Source of the DNA: Methylobacterium sp. NMS14P
Lineage (GTDB): Bacteria; Pseudomonadota; Alphaproteobacteria; Rhizobiales; Beijerinckiaceae
Length of the DNA: 64,000 nucleotides
NCBI RefSeq assembly: GCF_028583545.1
Contig: NZ_CP087106.1
Location: 806,001 to 870,000 of the forward strand
Direction of reading: 5' to 3'
In this document: positions 46,827 to 55,410 of the stretch, piece by piece
Position numbering within the stretch: position 1 is the stretch's first letter
Layout: each line of letters begins with the position of its first letter
The notes under the pieces: model-generated
The model's database searches: none
What the model was told of the DNA's origin: nothing
The model's input: the letters and a program-made list of their open reading frames with translations, nothing else
Translations under genes and position numbers: made by a program

Positions 46827-47723
46827 ATGCAGATCGTTATCGTCGACTCGAGCCGCGTCGTGCTGCAGATCATCGCCTCCCTGATCGAGCCGCGGGGCCA
46901 CGCGGTGCACCCCTTCACGGATTCGGAGCGGGCGCTGGAATTCCTGGCGGCGACGCCCACGGTCCGGGTCCTGATCACCAGCCTGGAGGTGCGGCCGCTC
47001 TGCGGGCTCGAGCTCTGCTGGTCGGCCCGGCTGCTGGCGGAATCCCGCGGGCCGCTGCACGTCATCACCATGTCGTCGGCCCGCAACGTCCGCAGCCTCG
47101 CCGAGGCCCTCGACAGCGGCGCCGACGACTTCATCGAGAAGCCGCCGAGCGCCGAGGAGCTGAACGCGCGCCTGCGCGCGGCCGAGCGCCTGACCACCAT
47201 GCAGGAGGAACTGATCCGCCTCGCCGAGACGGATCCGCTGACCGGCTCCTACAACCGGCGCGCCTTCTTCAACCGCGCGCGCGCCGCCGCGGCGCGGGAC
47301 CCGAGGCCGGGCGCCGTCTCGGCGATCCTCCTCGACATCGACCACTTCAAGCGCATCAACGACGCGCACGGGCACGATGTCGGCGACGTGGCGATCAAGG
47401 CCGTGGCCGAGTCGATCTCCGGCTCCGGGATCGCGGGACGCCTCGGCGGCGAGGAATTCGCCGTCATCCTCCCGGGACGCGGCCTCGGGGAGGCCGTGGC
47501 GCATGCCGAGCGCCTGCGCGGCGACGTCCAGGCCCTGCAGATCCGCGGGGCCAAGGGTCCGATCGCGCTGAGCTGCAGCTTCGGCGTCAGCACGTGGCGT
47601 GACGGCGACAGCGTCGAGGCCCTGGTCAAGCGGGCGGATGTCGCGCTCTACGCGGCCAAGGGCGGCGGCCGGAACCGGGTGGTGGCGGATCAGGGCGAGG
47701 GCGTCCGCGCTGTCGCGCGCTGA
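46827..47723 (+). CDS. Diguanylate cyclase with a degenerate receiver domain
   Basis: 298 residues: an N-terminal receiver-like domain (about 1-120), a short coiled linker, and a GGDEF domain (about 130-290). The active-site motif is GGEEF at residues 207-211 (RLGGEEFAVILPG), with ILLDIDHFKRINDAHGHDVGD supplying the metal and base-binding residues, so cyclic di-GMP synthesis is likely. The receiver keeps one acidic residue (VIVDSSRV) and the Lys (DFIEKPPS), but the phospho-Asp position is Ser52 (LITSLEV). No RxxD inhibitory site precedes GGEEF. It is therefore probably not controlled by phosphorylation or by product. Confidence 0.88.
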   Translation: MQIVIVDSSRVVLQIIASLIEPRGHAVHPFTDSERALEFLAATPTVRVLITSLEVRPLCGLELCWSARLLAESRGPLHVITMSSARNVRSLAEALDSGADDFIEKPPSAEELNARLRAAERLTTMQEELIRLAETDPLTGSYNRRAFFNRARAAAARDPRPGAVSAILLDIDHFKRINDAHGHDVGDVAIKAVAESISGSGIAGRLGGEEFAVILPGRGLGEAVAHAERLRGDVQALQIRGAKGPIALSCSFGVSTWRDGDSVEALVKRADVALYAAKGGGRNRVVADQGEGVRAVAR

Positions 47724-47935
47724 CACGGACCGCCCGTCCCAGATCGGCACAGTCCGTCGAGCGGTGTCCCACGGTCGTCCCGGATCGGCGCATTGATTCG
47801 CCGAGTATCCGTTTCCGGGCATCGATTCTGCCAATATAAAGCTTAATATTCGCGAGTTGTTGCTGGAACGGATCTTGGAACTTCGCCTTCGATCCCGGCC
47901 GCCTGTATCAAGCCGGGAGAGAGAGGTGCGAGGTC

Positions 47936-48622
47936 ATGAGTACGGCCGTTGGCGTCCTGATCCTGGATGAGCCGGAGGACCTGAGCGCGACGGTTCGCGC
48001 CACCCTCGAGCACATGCCCGAATTCCACACCATCGGCGAAGCCGATCTCGACCGCGCCGACGCCGGCAGCAGCGTCGCCCTGGTCTTCCTCGACGAGATC
48101 CGGCTGGCCGACGGGATCGCCCGCATCGTCGCCCTGAAGGAGCGCCAGCCGGCGCTCCGCACGCTGGTCGCCTTCGGCGCCCTCACGGCGGACGATCTGC
48201 GCGCCCTGCTGGCCGCGGGCGCCGACGCCTTCGTGGCGCGCTCCAAGTCGCCGCGCGAACTCGGCGCGGCGCTGCTCGCCCTGGCGGAGGGCTCCGACGT
48301 CCTTGTCCCGCCGGAGCAGCCGGTGGCGATGCCGCCGGAGGCGGGCGAGAGCCTCGGGCTGACGCCCCGCGAGGCGGAGGTCCTGCGCTTCCTCAGCTCC
48401 GGGTTCAGCAACAAGGAGGTCGCGCGGCGGCTGGCGCTCAGCGTGCGCACGGTGGAGACCCACCGGCTCAACCTGCGGCGCAAGACCCAGACCGGCCGGC
48501 TGAAGGACCTGGTCTCGCTGGCCCGCCAGCTCGGCCTGGCCCCCGTGGTCGACTCCGGCGACCAGGTCCGGCGCGCCACCGACAACCGCTCCTCGGGCAA
48601 CGACAACCAGTCCCGGCACTGA
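47936..48622 (+). CDS. LuxR-type response regulator
   Basis: 228 residues. N-terminal receiver-like domain (VGVLILDEPEDLSATVRATL ... VALVFLDEIRLADG ... GADAFVARSKSPRELGAALLAL) with Asp in FLDEIR as the possible phosphosite, and a C-terminal LuxR helix-turn-helix at about 140-200 (LTPREAEVLRFLSSGFSNKEVARRLALSVRTVETH). The tail is Arg/Asn/Ser-rich. No histidine kinase is adjacent. It follows the GGDEF gene after 212 bases with an AT-rich patch at about 47837-47865. Confidence 0.85.
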   Translation: MSTAVGVLILDEPEDLSATVRATLEHMPEFHTIGEADLDRADAGSSVALVFLDEIRLADGIARIVALKERQPALRTLVAFGALTADDLRALLAAGADAFVARSKSPRELGAALLALAEGSDVLVPPEQPVAMPPEAGESLGLTPREAEVLRFLSSGFSNKEVARRLALSVRTVETHRLNLRRKTQTGRLKDLVSLARQLGLAPVVDSGDQVRRATDNRSSGNDNQSRH

Positions 48623-48633
48623 GAGGAGGGATC

Positions 48634-48656
48634 GGGCGGTCTCGCGGAGACCGCCC
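48634..48656. terminator. Bidirectional hairpin between convergent genes
   Basis: GGGCGGTCTC (48634-48643) and GAGACCGCCC (48647-48656), perfect 10-bp stem with a GCG loop, between the stop codons of the LuxR-type regulator and topoisomerase IB. Confidence 0.7.
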
Positions 48657-48658
48657 CC

Positions 48659-49873
48659 CTAAGCGGCCGCGGCCGCCTTCCCGGCTCCGGACGCCCGCTT
48701 GGCCGCTGCCGCTCCGCTCTTCGACCGCTCGGGCGCCTTCGTCCCCCGGCCCCGCGCGCCCGCCGGCTTGATCCGCCCGCCGGCCTTGGCGGTGTCCTCG
48801 ACGGCGGAGAGGCGCGCCTGCAGCAGGCCCAGCACCGCCGCCTCCTCGGGCCGGAGGCTGGAGAGGTCCTCGCTGAGCTCCGACTCGACCGCATCCTTCA
48901 CTTGCAGGAGCAGGCCGCCCTCCAGGTAGCAGTCGAGGATCTGCGGGTGGATGTAGCACTTGCGGCAGACCGTCGGCGTGTTGCCGAGGCGGCCCGCGAC
49001 GTTCTCGATGGCCGCGCGGATGTTGCGCTTGGCCCCCGCCTCGCTGTCGAAGGTCTCGAACTCCCGCAGCGCCAGCGCCGCCAGAACCGTGCCGGCCCAG
49101 GTGCGGAAATCCTTCGCGGTGAAGTCCTCGCCGGTGATCTCGCGCAGGTACGCGTTCACGTCCGAGGAGGTGACGTCGCGCTGGGTGCCGTCCGGGTCCA
49201 GATACTGGAACAGCTCCTGGCCCGGCAGGTCCTGGCAGGCCTTGACGATCCGGGCGACCCGCCGGTCCTTCAGCGACACGTCCCAGGTCTTGCCGCTCTT
49301 GCCCTTGAAGCGGAACGACAGGGCCGACCCCTCGATCCGGACGTGGGGATCGCGCAGAGTCGTCAGGCCGTAGCTCTTGTTGGTCCGCGCGTAGTCGTCG
49401 TTGCCGACCCGGATCAGCGTGGTCTCGAGCAGGTGGACCACGGTGGCCAGCACCTTGTCGCGCGAGAGGCCCGGCCGCTTCATGTCGGCGTCGACGCGCC
49501 GGCGGATGCCCGGCAGCGCGTCCGCGAAGGCCATGATCCGCGAGAACTTGTTGGCCTCCCGCGCCTGCCGGAAGTCGGGGTGATAGCGGTACTGCTTGCG
49601 CCCCTTGGCGTCGCGGCCCGTCGCCTGGATGTGGCCGTTGCGGCGGGGGCAGATCCAGACATCCGTGTAGGCGGGCGGGATCGCGAGGCTGCGGATGCGG
49701 GCCAGCACCGCCTGGTCGCGCACCGGCGCGCCCTTCGCGTCGAGGTAGCGGAAGCCGGTGCCGCTGCGGCGGCGGGTCAGTCCGGGCCGGCCGTCATCGA
49801 CGTAGACGAGCCCGGCCTCCTCGGCCGCGGCGCGGAGGTCTCCGCCGCTCTCCGCCGTCTCGACACATGCCAT
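48659..49873 (-). CDS. DNA topoisomerase IB (eukaryotic/poxvirus type)
   Basis: 404 residues. N-terminal bacterial TopIB segment (GLVYVDDGRPGLTRRRSGTGF ... RSLAIPPAYTDVWICPRRNGHIQATGRDAKGRKQY), a catalytic domain with RVGNDDYARTNKSYGLTTLRDPHV and AKDFRTWAGTVLA, and the nucleophile Tyr307 in CRKCYIHPQIL. It relaxes supercoils through a 3'-phosphotyrosine link. The last ~50 residues are Lys/Ala/Arg-rich. The ATG at MACVETAESGG was chosen. It stands alone. Confidence 0.92.
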   Translation of the reverse strand: MACVETAESGGDLRAAAEEAGLVYVDDGRPGLTRRRSGTGFRYLDAKGAPVRDQAVLARIRSLAIPPAYTDVWICPRRNGHIQATGRDAKGRKQYRYHPDFRQAREANKFSRIMAFADALPGIRRRVDADMKRPGLSRDKVLATVVHLLETTLIRVGNDDYARTNKSYGLTTLRDPHVRIEGSALSFRFKGKSGKTWDVSLKDRRVARIVKACQDLPGQELFQYLDPDGTQRDVTSSDVNAYLREITGEDFTAKDFRTWAGTVLAALALREFETFDSEAGAKRNIRAAIENVAGRLGNTPTVCRKCYIHPQILDCYLEGGLLLQVKDAVESELSEDLSSLRPEEAAVLGLLQARLSAVEDTAKAGGRIKPAGARGRGTKAPERSKSGAAAAKRASGAGKAAAAA

Positions 49874-50010
49874 GAACAGCCCCTCCCATCGACGCCGCCC
49901 GGCTGCCCAGCCCGGCGAGAAGGCCTTGGACAACCGGCGGTACGGGACCGCCGTTCCGGGCCTGCACATCCGCCGCAGGACGTGCCCCGCCGCCGTGCTA
50001 GAGGGGGCGG

Positions 50011-51174
50011 ATGCAGTCCGATGCCGCCCCCGGGAATCTGCCCGTTCCGATGCGCCGCCTGGTCTTCGTGGTGACCGAGGACTGGTTCTTCGCCTCCCAT
50101 TTCCTGCCGATGGCCCGCGCCGCCGTCGACATGGGCCTCTCGGTCGCGGTGGTGACGCGGGTCCGCGCGCACCGGGCCGCCATCGAGGCGACCGGCGCGC
50201 AGGTCGTTCCCCTGGAGGCCGAGCGGGCGAGCCTCAACCCCATGGCTGCGGGCTACGCGGCCGGGCAGCTCGCGGCGATCCTCAAGGCGCTGAAGGCCGA
50301 CATCGTCCACTGCATCGCCCTGCGCGGCATCCTGGTCGGCGGCACTGCCGCCGCCATGGCGGGTATCCCGTCCCGCGTCTTCGCCCTGACCGGCCTCGGC
50401 CTCGTCGGTGCCCGGAGCGACCGGCTCGGTCGGGCGGCGCGCCTCGCCCTGCGCGCGCTGATCCGGGGACCGCTCGCCTCGTCCTGGACGCGCTTCCTGT
50501 TCGAGAACCCCGACGACGCCCTGGCCCTGGGCCTCGACCCGCTCGACCGATCGGTGACCGTGGTGGGCGGCGCGGGCGTCGATCCGACGATCTTCGTCCC
50601 GCAGCCGCTGCCGCCGATGCCGCCGCTGCGGGTGGCGGTCGTCGCCCGGATGCTCTGGTCGAAGGGGATCGACGTCGCCGTCGAGGCGGTCCGCCTCGCC
50701 CGGACCCAGGGCGCGACCGTGGAGCTGGCGCTGTACGGCGCGCCGGACCCGTCGAACCGGCGGGCGATCGACGCCGACACCCTGCGCGCCTGGAGCCGCG
50801 ACGGCATCGTCTGGCACGGGCCGACGACCGCCGTGGCGGCGGTCTGGGCCGGCCACCACGTCGCCTGCCTGCCCTCCCGCGGCGGGGAGGGCCTGCCGCG
50901 GACGCTGCTGGAGGCCGCCGCCTGCGGCCGGGCGCTGGTCGCGTCCGACGTCCCGGGCTGCCGCAGCCTCGTGCGCGACGGCGTCGAGGGCCTGCTGGTT
51001 CCCCCCGACGACGCGCCGGCCCTGGCCGCCGCCCTGGTACGCCTGAGCGGCGATGCCGGTCTCGTCGCCGGCCTGGGCGCGGCCGCGCGTGTCCGGATCG
51101 AGACCGGGGGCTTCACCGAGGACGCGGTGACCGACCAGGTCCGCGCCGTCTGGCGCGACCTGCTGGAGGCCTGA
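50011..51174 (+). CDS. Family 4 glycosyltransferase
   Basis: 387 residues with the GT-B fold. N-terminal RRLVFVVTEDWFFASHFLPMARAA and VHCIALRGILVGG are typical acceptor-domain features. The donor domain has VAVVARMLWSKGIDVAVEAV, LALYGAPDP, and the nucleotide-sugar Glu motif LPSRGGEGLPRTLLEAAACGRALVASDVPGC. Acceptor and sugar are unknown. An AGAGGGGGCGG ribosome-binding site supports the start at MQSDAAPG. The lysine methyltransferase gene follows two bases later, probably in one operon. Confidence 0.88.
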   Translation: MQSDAAPGNLPVPMRRLVFVVTEDWFFASHFLPMARAAVDMGLSVAVVTRVRAHRAAIEATGAQVVPLEAERASLNPMAAGYAAGQLAAILKALKADIVHCIALRGILVGGTAAAMAGIPSRVFALTGLGLVGARSDRLGRAARLALRALIRGPLASSWTRFLFENPDDALALGLDPLDRSVTVVGGAGVDPTIFVPQPLPPMPPLRVAVVARMLWSKGIDVAVEAVRLARTQGATVELALYGAPDPSNRRAIDADTLRAWSRDGIVWHGPTTAVAAVWAGHHVACLPSRGGEGLPRTLLEAAACGRALVASDVPGCRSLVRDGVEGLLVPPDDAPALAAALVRLSGDAGLVAGLGAAARVRIETGGFTEDAVTDQVRAVWRDLLEA

Positions 51175-51176
51175 CC

Positions 51177-51836
51177 GTGCGCGCACCGGACGATCCCGCC
51201 GGCTTCATCCGCGCCAACACCCGCCTGCTGCCCGTCCCCCACGCGCCCGAAATCCGCCTGCACGTCGCCGACGAGGCGACGGATCTCTGGCAGCGGACCG
51301 AGGAGGAGTTGCAGGCGATCGGGCTGCCGCCGCCGTTCTGGGCGTTCGCCTGGGCGGGCGGCCAGGCGCTCGCCCGCTACGTCCTCGACAATCCGGACGT
51401 CGCGGACGGGGCACGCGTGGTGGATTTCGCCTCGGGGTCCGGCCTGGTGGCGATCGCGGCGGCCCGCGCCGGGGCGCGCCACGTCGTCGCCAGCGACCTC
51501 GACCCTTTCGCCATGGCGGCGATCCGGCTGAACGCCGCGGCGAACGGCGTCGGCGACCGCGTCGCGGCAACCTCCGACGATCTCCTCGCCACGGATCCCC
51601 GGGCCGATCTCGTCCTGGCGGCCGATGTGTTCTACGAGCGCGACCTGGCCGAGGCCGTGACCGCATGGCTCGTCCGGTTGCAGGCGCGGGGCGTCACCGT
51701 GCTGATCGGCGACCCGGGCCGCACCTACCTGCCGCGGGACCGCCTCGACTGCCTCGCGACCTACGCGGTGCCGGTCTCGCGCGCGCTGGAGGATTCCGAG
51801 ATCAAGCGCAGCCATGTCTGGCGGCTCCGCGGGTGA
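51177..51836 (+). CDS. Class I methyltransferase, ETF-beta lysine methyltransferase-like
   Basis: 219 residues, GTG start two bases after the glycosyltransferase stop. The AdoMet core is VVDFASGSGLVAIAAARAGA (motif I), VVASDLDPFAMAAIRLNA and DLVLAADVFYERDLAE. The N-terminal PPPFWAFAWAGGQALARYVLDNP and the DVFYE motif place it with METTL20/ETFBKMT-type enzymes, which trimethylate lysines of electron-transfer flavoprotein beta; bacterial members exist in Agrobacterium. The substrate assignment is from family membership; no ETF gene is nearby. Confidence 0.8.
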   Translation: MRAPDDPAGFIRANTRLLPVPHAPEIRLHVADEATDLWQRTEEELQAIGLPPPFWAFAWAGGQALARYVLDNPDVADGARVVDFASGSGLVAIAAARAGARHVVASDLDPFAMAAIRLNAAANGVGDRVAATSDDLLATDPRADLVLAADVFYERDLAEAVTAWLVRLQARGVTVLIGDPGRTYLPRDRLDCLATYAVPVSRALEDSEIKRSHVWRLRG

Positions 51837-51999
51837 CGGCCCCGTCGAGACGGTCGCGCCGGACCGCCGCCCGCGCGGCCGCGCCGAGGCTTTATCCGAC
51901 GCGGGAATGCGTTACCGTCGAATCGACGCGTGTCGCGTGCCGCGCATGCGCCAGAGTGTCTGAAGGCCCGGATCGGGGCGTGCTGCGGCGGAAGGTTTC

Positions 52000-52587
52000 G
52001 TGGTGAGTGTCGAGTCGAGTGTGAAGCCCAGCCGTGCCCGCGTCGTCGCCTTCTCGGGCAGCGCCAAGCGGCCCTCGCGCACCCGCATCCTGGTCGAGGC
52101 CCTCGGCGCCGAACTCGGGCGCCTGCGCGGCATCGACCTCGCCGTATACGACCTGATGGATGCCGGTCCGGGCCTCGGCGCGACGCAGCGGGACGACCTG
52201 TCGGCACCCGCCGCCCGCCTCATCGAGGCGATCGAGGCGGCGGACGCGCTGATCGTCGGGACGCCCGTGTATCAGGGCGGCTATGCCGGGCTGTTCAAGC
52301 ACGTCTTCGACTTCGTCGATCCGGCCCGAATGATCGGCATGCCGGTGGCGCTGACCGCGACGGGCGGGGGCCTGCGCCACGCCCTGGTGGTCGAGCACGG
52401 GCTCCGGCCCCTGTTCGGCTTCTTCGCGGCCCACGTCGCACCGACCTCGGTCTATGCCGGCTCCGACGATCTGGTGGACGGCCGCATCGTCGACGAGACC
52501 GTGGCGGTCCGGCTGCGCGCCGCGGCCGCGGAGCTCGACGCCCTGCTCGACGTGTCGCGGACGGCCGCGAGCGGCCCGAACGGCTGA
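52000..52587 (+). CDS. NADPH-dependent FMN reductase family protein
   Basis: 195 residues, flavodoxin-like. The phosphate-binding loop is VVAFSGSAKRPSRTRILVEAL. VGTPVYQGGYAGLFKHVFDFVDPARMIGMPVALTATGG is typical of SsuE/MsuE-type reductases, which supply reduced flavin to alkanesulfonate monooxygenases. No sulfonate genes adjoin, so the partner is unknown. GTG start, with a second GTG directly after it. It is upstream of the cytochrome b561 gene on the same strand. Confidence 0.85.
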   Translation: MVSVESSVKPSRARVVAFSGSAKRPSRTRILVEALGAELGRLRGIDLAVYDLMDAGPGLGATQRDDLSAPAARLIEAIEAADALIVGTPVYQGGYAGLFKHVFDFVDPARMIGMPVALTATGGGLRHALVVEHGLRPLFGFFAAHVAPTSVYAGSDDLVDGRIVDETVAVRLRAAAAELDALLDVSRTAASGPNG

Positions 52588-52655
52588 CGGGGGACCTCCC
52601 CCGGCCTGGGGCGGGCCCTAGATCGGACAGGGACCACGCTCATCCGCGAGGGATC

Positions 52656-53270
52656 ATGTCAGGCTCTCCGCTCACGGCCGGCAAGGCGCCGACCGCGCTG
52701 CCCGCCACCTACGTCACGGCATCCGGATTGCCGCGCTACCATCCGGTGTCGCAGGCGCTGCACTGGCTGAACGCCGCCCTGGTCCTGGCGGTGCTGCCGC
52801 TCGCCTGGGTCGCCATCAGCCTGCCGCCGACACCGGCCAAGGGCAGCATGTTCGTGCTGCACAAGTCGGTCGGCCTGACGATCCTGGCGATCGTGGTCCT
52901 GCGGATCCTCTGGCGGATGATCCGGCCGGCGCCGCCGGATCCGCAGGCGCCCCGGCTCCTGACGCTGATCGGGCGCGTCAACCACTACCTGCTCTACGCG
53001 ATCTTCCTGATCATGCCGATCAGCGGCTACCTGCTGAGCGCGCTGTCGGGGCGCGACACGCCGTACTTCTGGCTGTTCACGATCCCGGGCCTGCCGAAGG
53101 ACGAGACGACCCAGAAGGTCTTCGAGTCGGTCCACGTCTTCGGCCAGTGGCTCGTCTACGCCCTGGTCCTGCTGCACATCGCCGGCACGGCGTGGCACCT
53201 GATCATCCGGCGCGACGGGCTGCTAGAGCGGATGCTGCCGGTCCAGGACGGGCGCGGCTCGTCCCGCTGA
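52656..53270 (+). CDS. Cytochrome b561-type membrane protein
   Basis: 204 residues, four hydrophobic helices. Haem-ligand histidines lie in HPVSQALHWLNAAL, VLHKSVGL and FESVHVFGQWLVYALVLLHIAGTAWH. The N-terminal 28 residues are polar. CybB-type b561 proteins move electrons between quinols and superoxide or other partners in the membrane. It starts 68 bases after the FMN reductase gene, so a redox pair is possible. Confidence 0.9.
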   Translation: MSGSPLTAGKAPTALPATYVTASGLPRYHPVSQALHWLNAALVLAVLPLAWVAISLPPTPAKGSMFVLHKSVGLTILAIVVLRILWRMIRPAPPDPQAPRLLTLIGRVNHYLLYAIFLIMPISGYLLSALSGRDTPYFWLFTIPGLPKDETTQKVFESVHVFGQWLVYALVLLHIAGTAWHLIIRRDGLLERMLPVQDGRGSSR

Positions 53271-53313
53271 CGCCGCCCGTCGTCGGAAGCGCGGCCGCGG
53301 CCGCGCGGTGCGC

Positions 53314-54204
53314 TCAATCGACGCGGCGCAGGACGAAGGTGGTGCCGACCTCGGGATCGCGCCGCCAGCGACCGTCGCCGTTCGGCACGAGGTCGATGCT
53401 GTGGCCGCGCTTCGCGGTCAGCGTCATCCGGCCGTTCGTGTAGCGCCAGCGCACCGGGTCGAACACCTCCAGGCCGCTGTCGTGGCAGCCGGGGACGATG
53501 TGCACGGCGCCGCCGGTCCCGTCGAGGTTGATCCGGCAGGTGTCGCGCTGCTGGAAGCGGTCGAGGGCGTAGAGTCCCGGCGCCGGCCCCGCCGAGGCGG
53601 TCGCCGCCGGCTGCAGCTCGGCCGGGACCCGGGCCGCGGTCTGGAGCGGGGCGGGGGCCGGGCTCGCCGGATCCGCGGGAGCGGCCTCGGGCGCGGCCGC
53701 AGCGTCGGCCGGCCGCATCGCGACGATGTCGAGGGGGACGAGACTGTAGTGCTCGCCGCCCTCGGCCTGCGCCACGAGGCTGCGCTGGTCCGGCCGCTTG
53801 GCGAAGTCGAGGACCGGGCGGACGTTGCGGTCGACGAGGCGGACGGCGCCGTCGACGAAGAGCCAGCCGGCGACCCCGTTCAGCACCGGCAGGGCCCGCC
53901 GGCATCCGGCCGGGAAGCGCAGCCGCTGCCCCGCCTCGCCGCTGTCGAGCACCAGGGTCATGACGCAGCGGCGGTTGGTGCCGTCGCGGGACAGGTCCCA
54001 GGTTCCCGGCACCTGCCCGAGCTTCTCGGGCAGGCTCGGCGGCGCGGTCGGGGCCGGAGGCGCCGCGAGCGTCTCCGCGGCCGGCGGCGGGGGTGCGGCC
54101 TCGTCGGTGGCGGCGGGCACGTCCTGGGCGGCGGCCGGTCGGACGATCGCGGCGGTCGCGATCAGCGCCGATGCGGCCAGCAGGGCGGCCTGAGCCTGTC
54201 TCAC
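53314..54204 (-). CDS. Secreted protein with two Inh (AprI-like) domains
   Basis: 296 residues, GTG start that overlaps the preceding dehydrogenase stop by four bases (GTGA). Signal peptide ends near residue 25 (VRPAAAQ), followed by a Pro/Ala/Thr linker. The first Inh-like barrel, about residues 50-135, contains GTWDLSRDGTNRRCVMTL and PVLNGVAGWLFVDGAVRL. The second, about 200-296, contains GLYALDRFQQRDTCRINL and VRWRYTNGRMTLTAKRGHSIDLV. AprI/Inh proteins inhibit metalloproteases or act as lipoprotein-like stabilisers. Tandem domains are less usual. Confidence 0.75.
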   Translation of the reverse strand: MRQAQAALLAASALIATAAIVRPAAAQDVPAATDEAAPPPPAAETLAAPPAPTAPPSLPEKLGQVPGTWDLSRDGTNRRCVMTLVLDSGEAGQRLRFPAGCRRALPVLNGVAGWLFVDGAVRLVDRNVRPVLDFAKRPDQRSLVAQAEGGEHYSLVPLDIVAMRPADAAAAPEAAPADPASPAPAPLQTAARVPAELQPAATASAGPAPGLYALDRFQQRDTCRINLDGTGGAVHIVPGCHDSGLEVFDPVRWRYTNGRMTLTAKRGHSIDLVPNGDGRWRRDPEVGTTFVLRRVD

Positions 54205-55166
54205 GCGGTCGGTCTCCAGGGGGTCTCGGCGACGGGCGTCAGCGGACCCCGTCCCTCGAACCACGAGACGACGTTGTCGACGACGAGCTGGGCCATCGCC
54301 GCGCGGGTGTGCTCGGAGGCCGACCCGACATGCGGCAGCAGCACCGTGTTGTCGAGGGCGGCGAGATCCGCGGGCACGTGCGGCTCGTTCTCGAACACGT
54401 CGAGACCGGCGCCCAGGATCGTGCCCGCCTTCAGCGCCGCGGTCAGCGCCGCCTCGTCGACGAGGGTGCCCCGGGCAACGTTGATCAGGATGCCCTCGGG
54501 GCCGAGCGCCTCCAGCACGGCCGCGTCCACGAGGTTGCGCGTGTCGGCACCGCCGGGCGCCACCACGATCAGGATGTGGACCGCGCGGGCGAGGCCGATC
54601 AGCGTGTCGTGATACGTGTAGGGAACGTCCGCCTGCCGGCTGCGGCCGTGATAGTCGATCGCGACGCCGAAGCTCTCCAGGCGGTGGGCGATCGCCCGCC
54701 CGATCCGGCCGAGACCGAGGATGCCGACCCGCCGCCCGCGCAGGGACGCCGTGAGCGGGAAGGGCGCCTTGGGCCAGTGGCCGTCCCGCAGGTATCGGTC
54801 GGCCTGGGGGATCCGCCGAAGGGTGGCGAGGACGAGGCCGAGGGCGAGGTCGGCGACCTCGTCGGTGAGGACGTCCGGCGTGTTGGTGACGACGATCCCG
54901 CGCCGCTGCGCCCCGGCGGCGTCGACGGCGTCGTAGCCCACGCCGAAATTCGCGATCAGCTCGAGGTTCGGCAGCCGGTCCATCAGCGCCCCGTCCACCG
55001 CGCCGCCGACGCACAGCGCGCGGATCCGCGGGCCGACCTCGGCGAGCAGCGCCTCCGGGTCCGCGGCCTCCGCCAGCCGGTGGACCCCGTAGCGTCCCGC
55101 GAAGGCCTTCTCCACCAGCGGGTGCATCTTCCGGAGCAACAGGATCTCGACCGGGGCCTCAGCCAT
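54201..55166 (-). CDS. D-2-hydroxyacid dehydrogenase (NAD(P)-dependent)
   Basis: 321 residues. Substrate domain with IANFGVGYDAVDAAGA, NAD(P)-binding GILGLGRIGRAIAHRLESFG, and catalytic Arg (INVARGTLVDE), Glu (DVFENEPHVP) and His (VLLPHVGSASEHTR). It is most like the GhrB/hydroxypyruvate-reductase branch. Probable substrates are glyoxylate or hydroxypyruvate, relevant to serine-cycle carbon flow if the host is a methylotroph, but this is inference. Stop overlaps the next gene start. Confidence 0.88.
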   Translation of the reverse strand: MAEAPVEILLLRKMHPLVEKAFAGRYGVHRLAEAADPEALLAEVGPRIRALCVGGAVDGALMDRLPNLELIANFGVGYDAVDAAGAQRRGIVVTNTPDVLTDEVADLALGLVLATLRRIPQADRYLRDGHWPKAPFPLTASLRGRRVGILGLGRIGRAIAHRLESFGVAIDYHGRSRQADVPYTYHDTLIGLARAVHILIVVAPGGADTRNLVDAAVLEALGPEGILINVARGTLVDEAALTAALKAGTILGAGLDVFENEPHVPADLAALDNTVLLPHVGSASEHTRAAMAQLVVDNVVSWFEGRGPLTPVAETPWRPTA

Positions 55167-55410
55167 CGTTCACTCCCACGTTCGGCCGCCCGTCGGTGCC
55201 GGCCGCCTTCCCCATCTGGGCATAGAGCCTGTGCGGGGTGGCGCGCCAGCGCGCCGGAGCCGCCGGCGGTGACAACCGCGCGGATCAGCCGGGCGGCCAA
55301 TCGACCGGCACAGGGCTCGCCTCTTTCGAAAACCGCGCGCGATGCCTACTAAGGACCACGCATCATCGCGAGAGTTCTGCACCGACCCCATTCGCCGAAG
55401 ACGAAGACCG

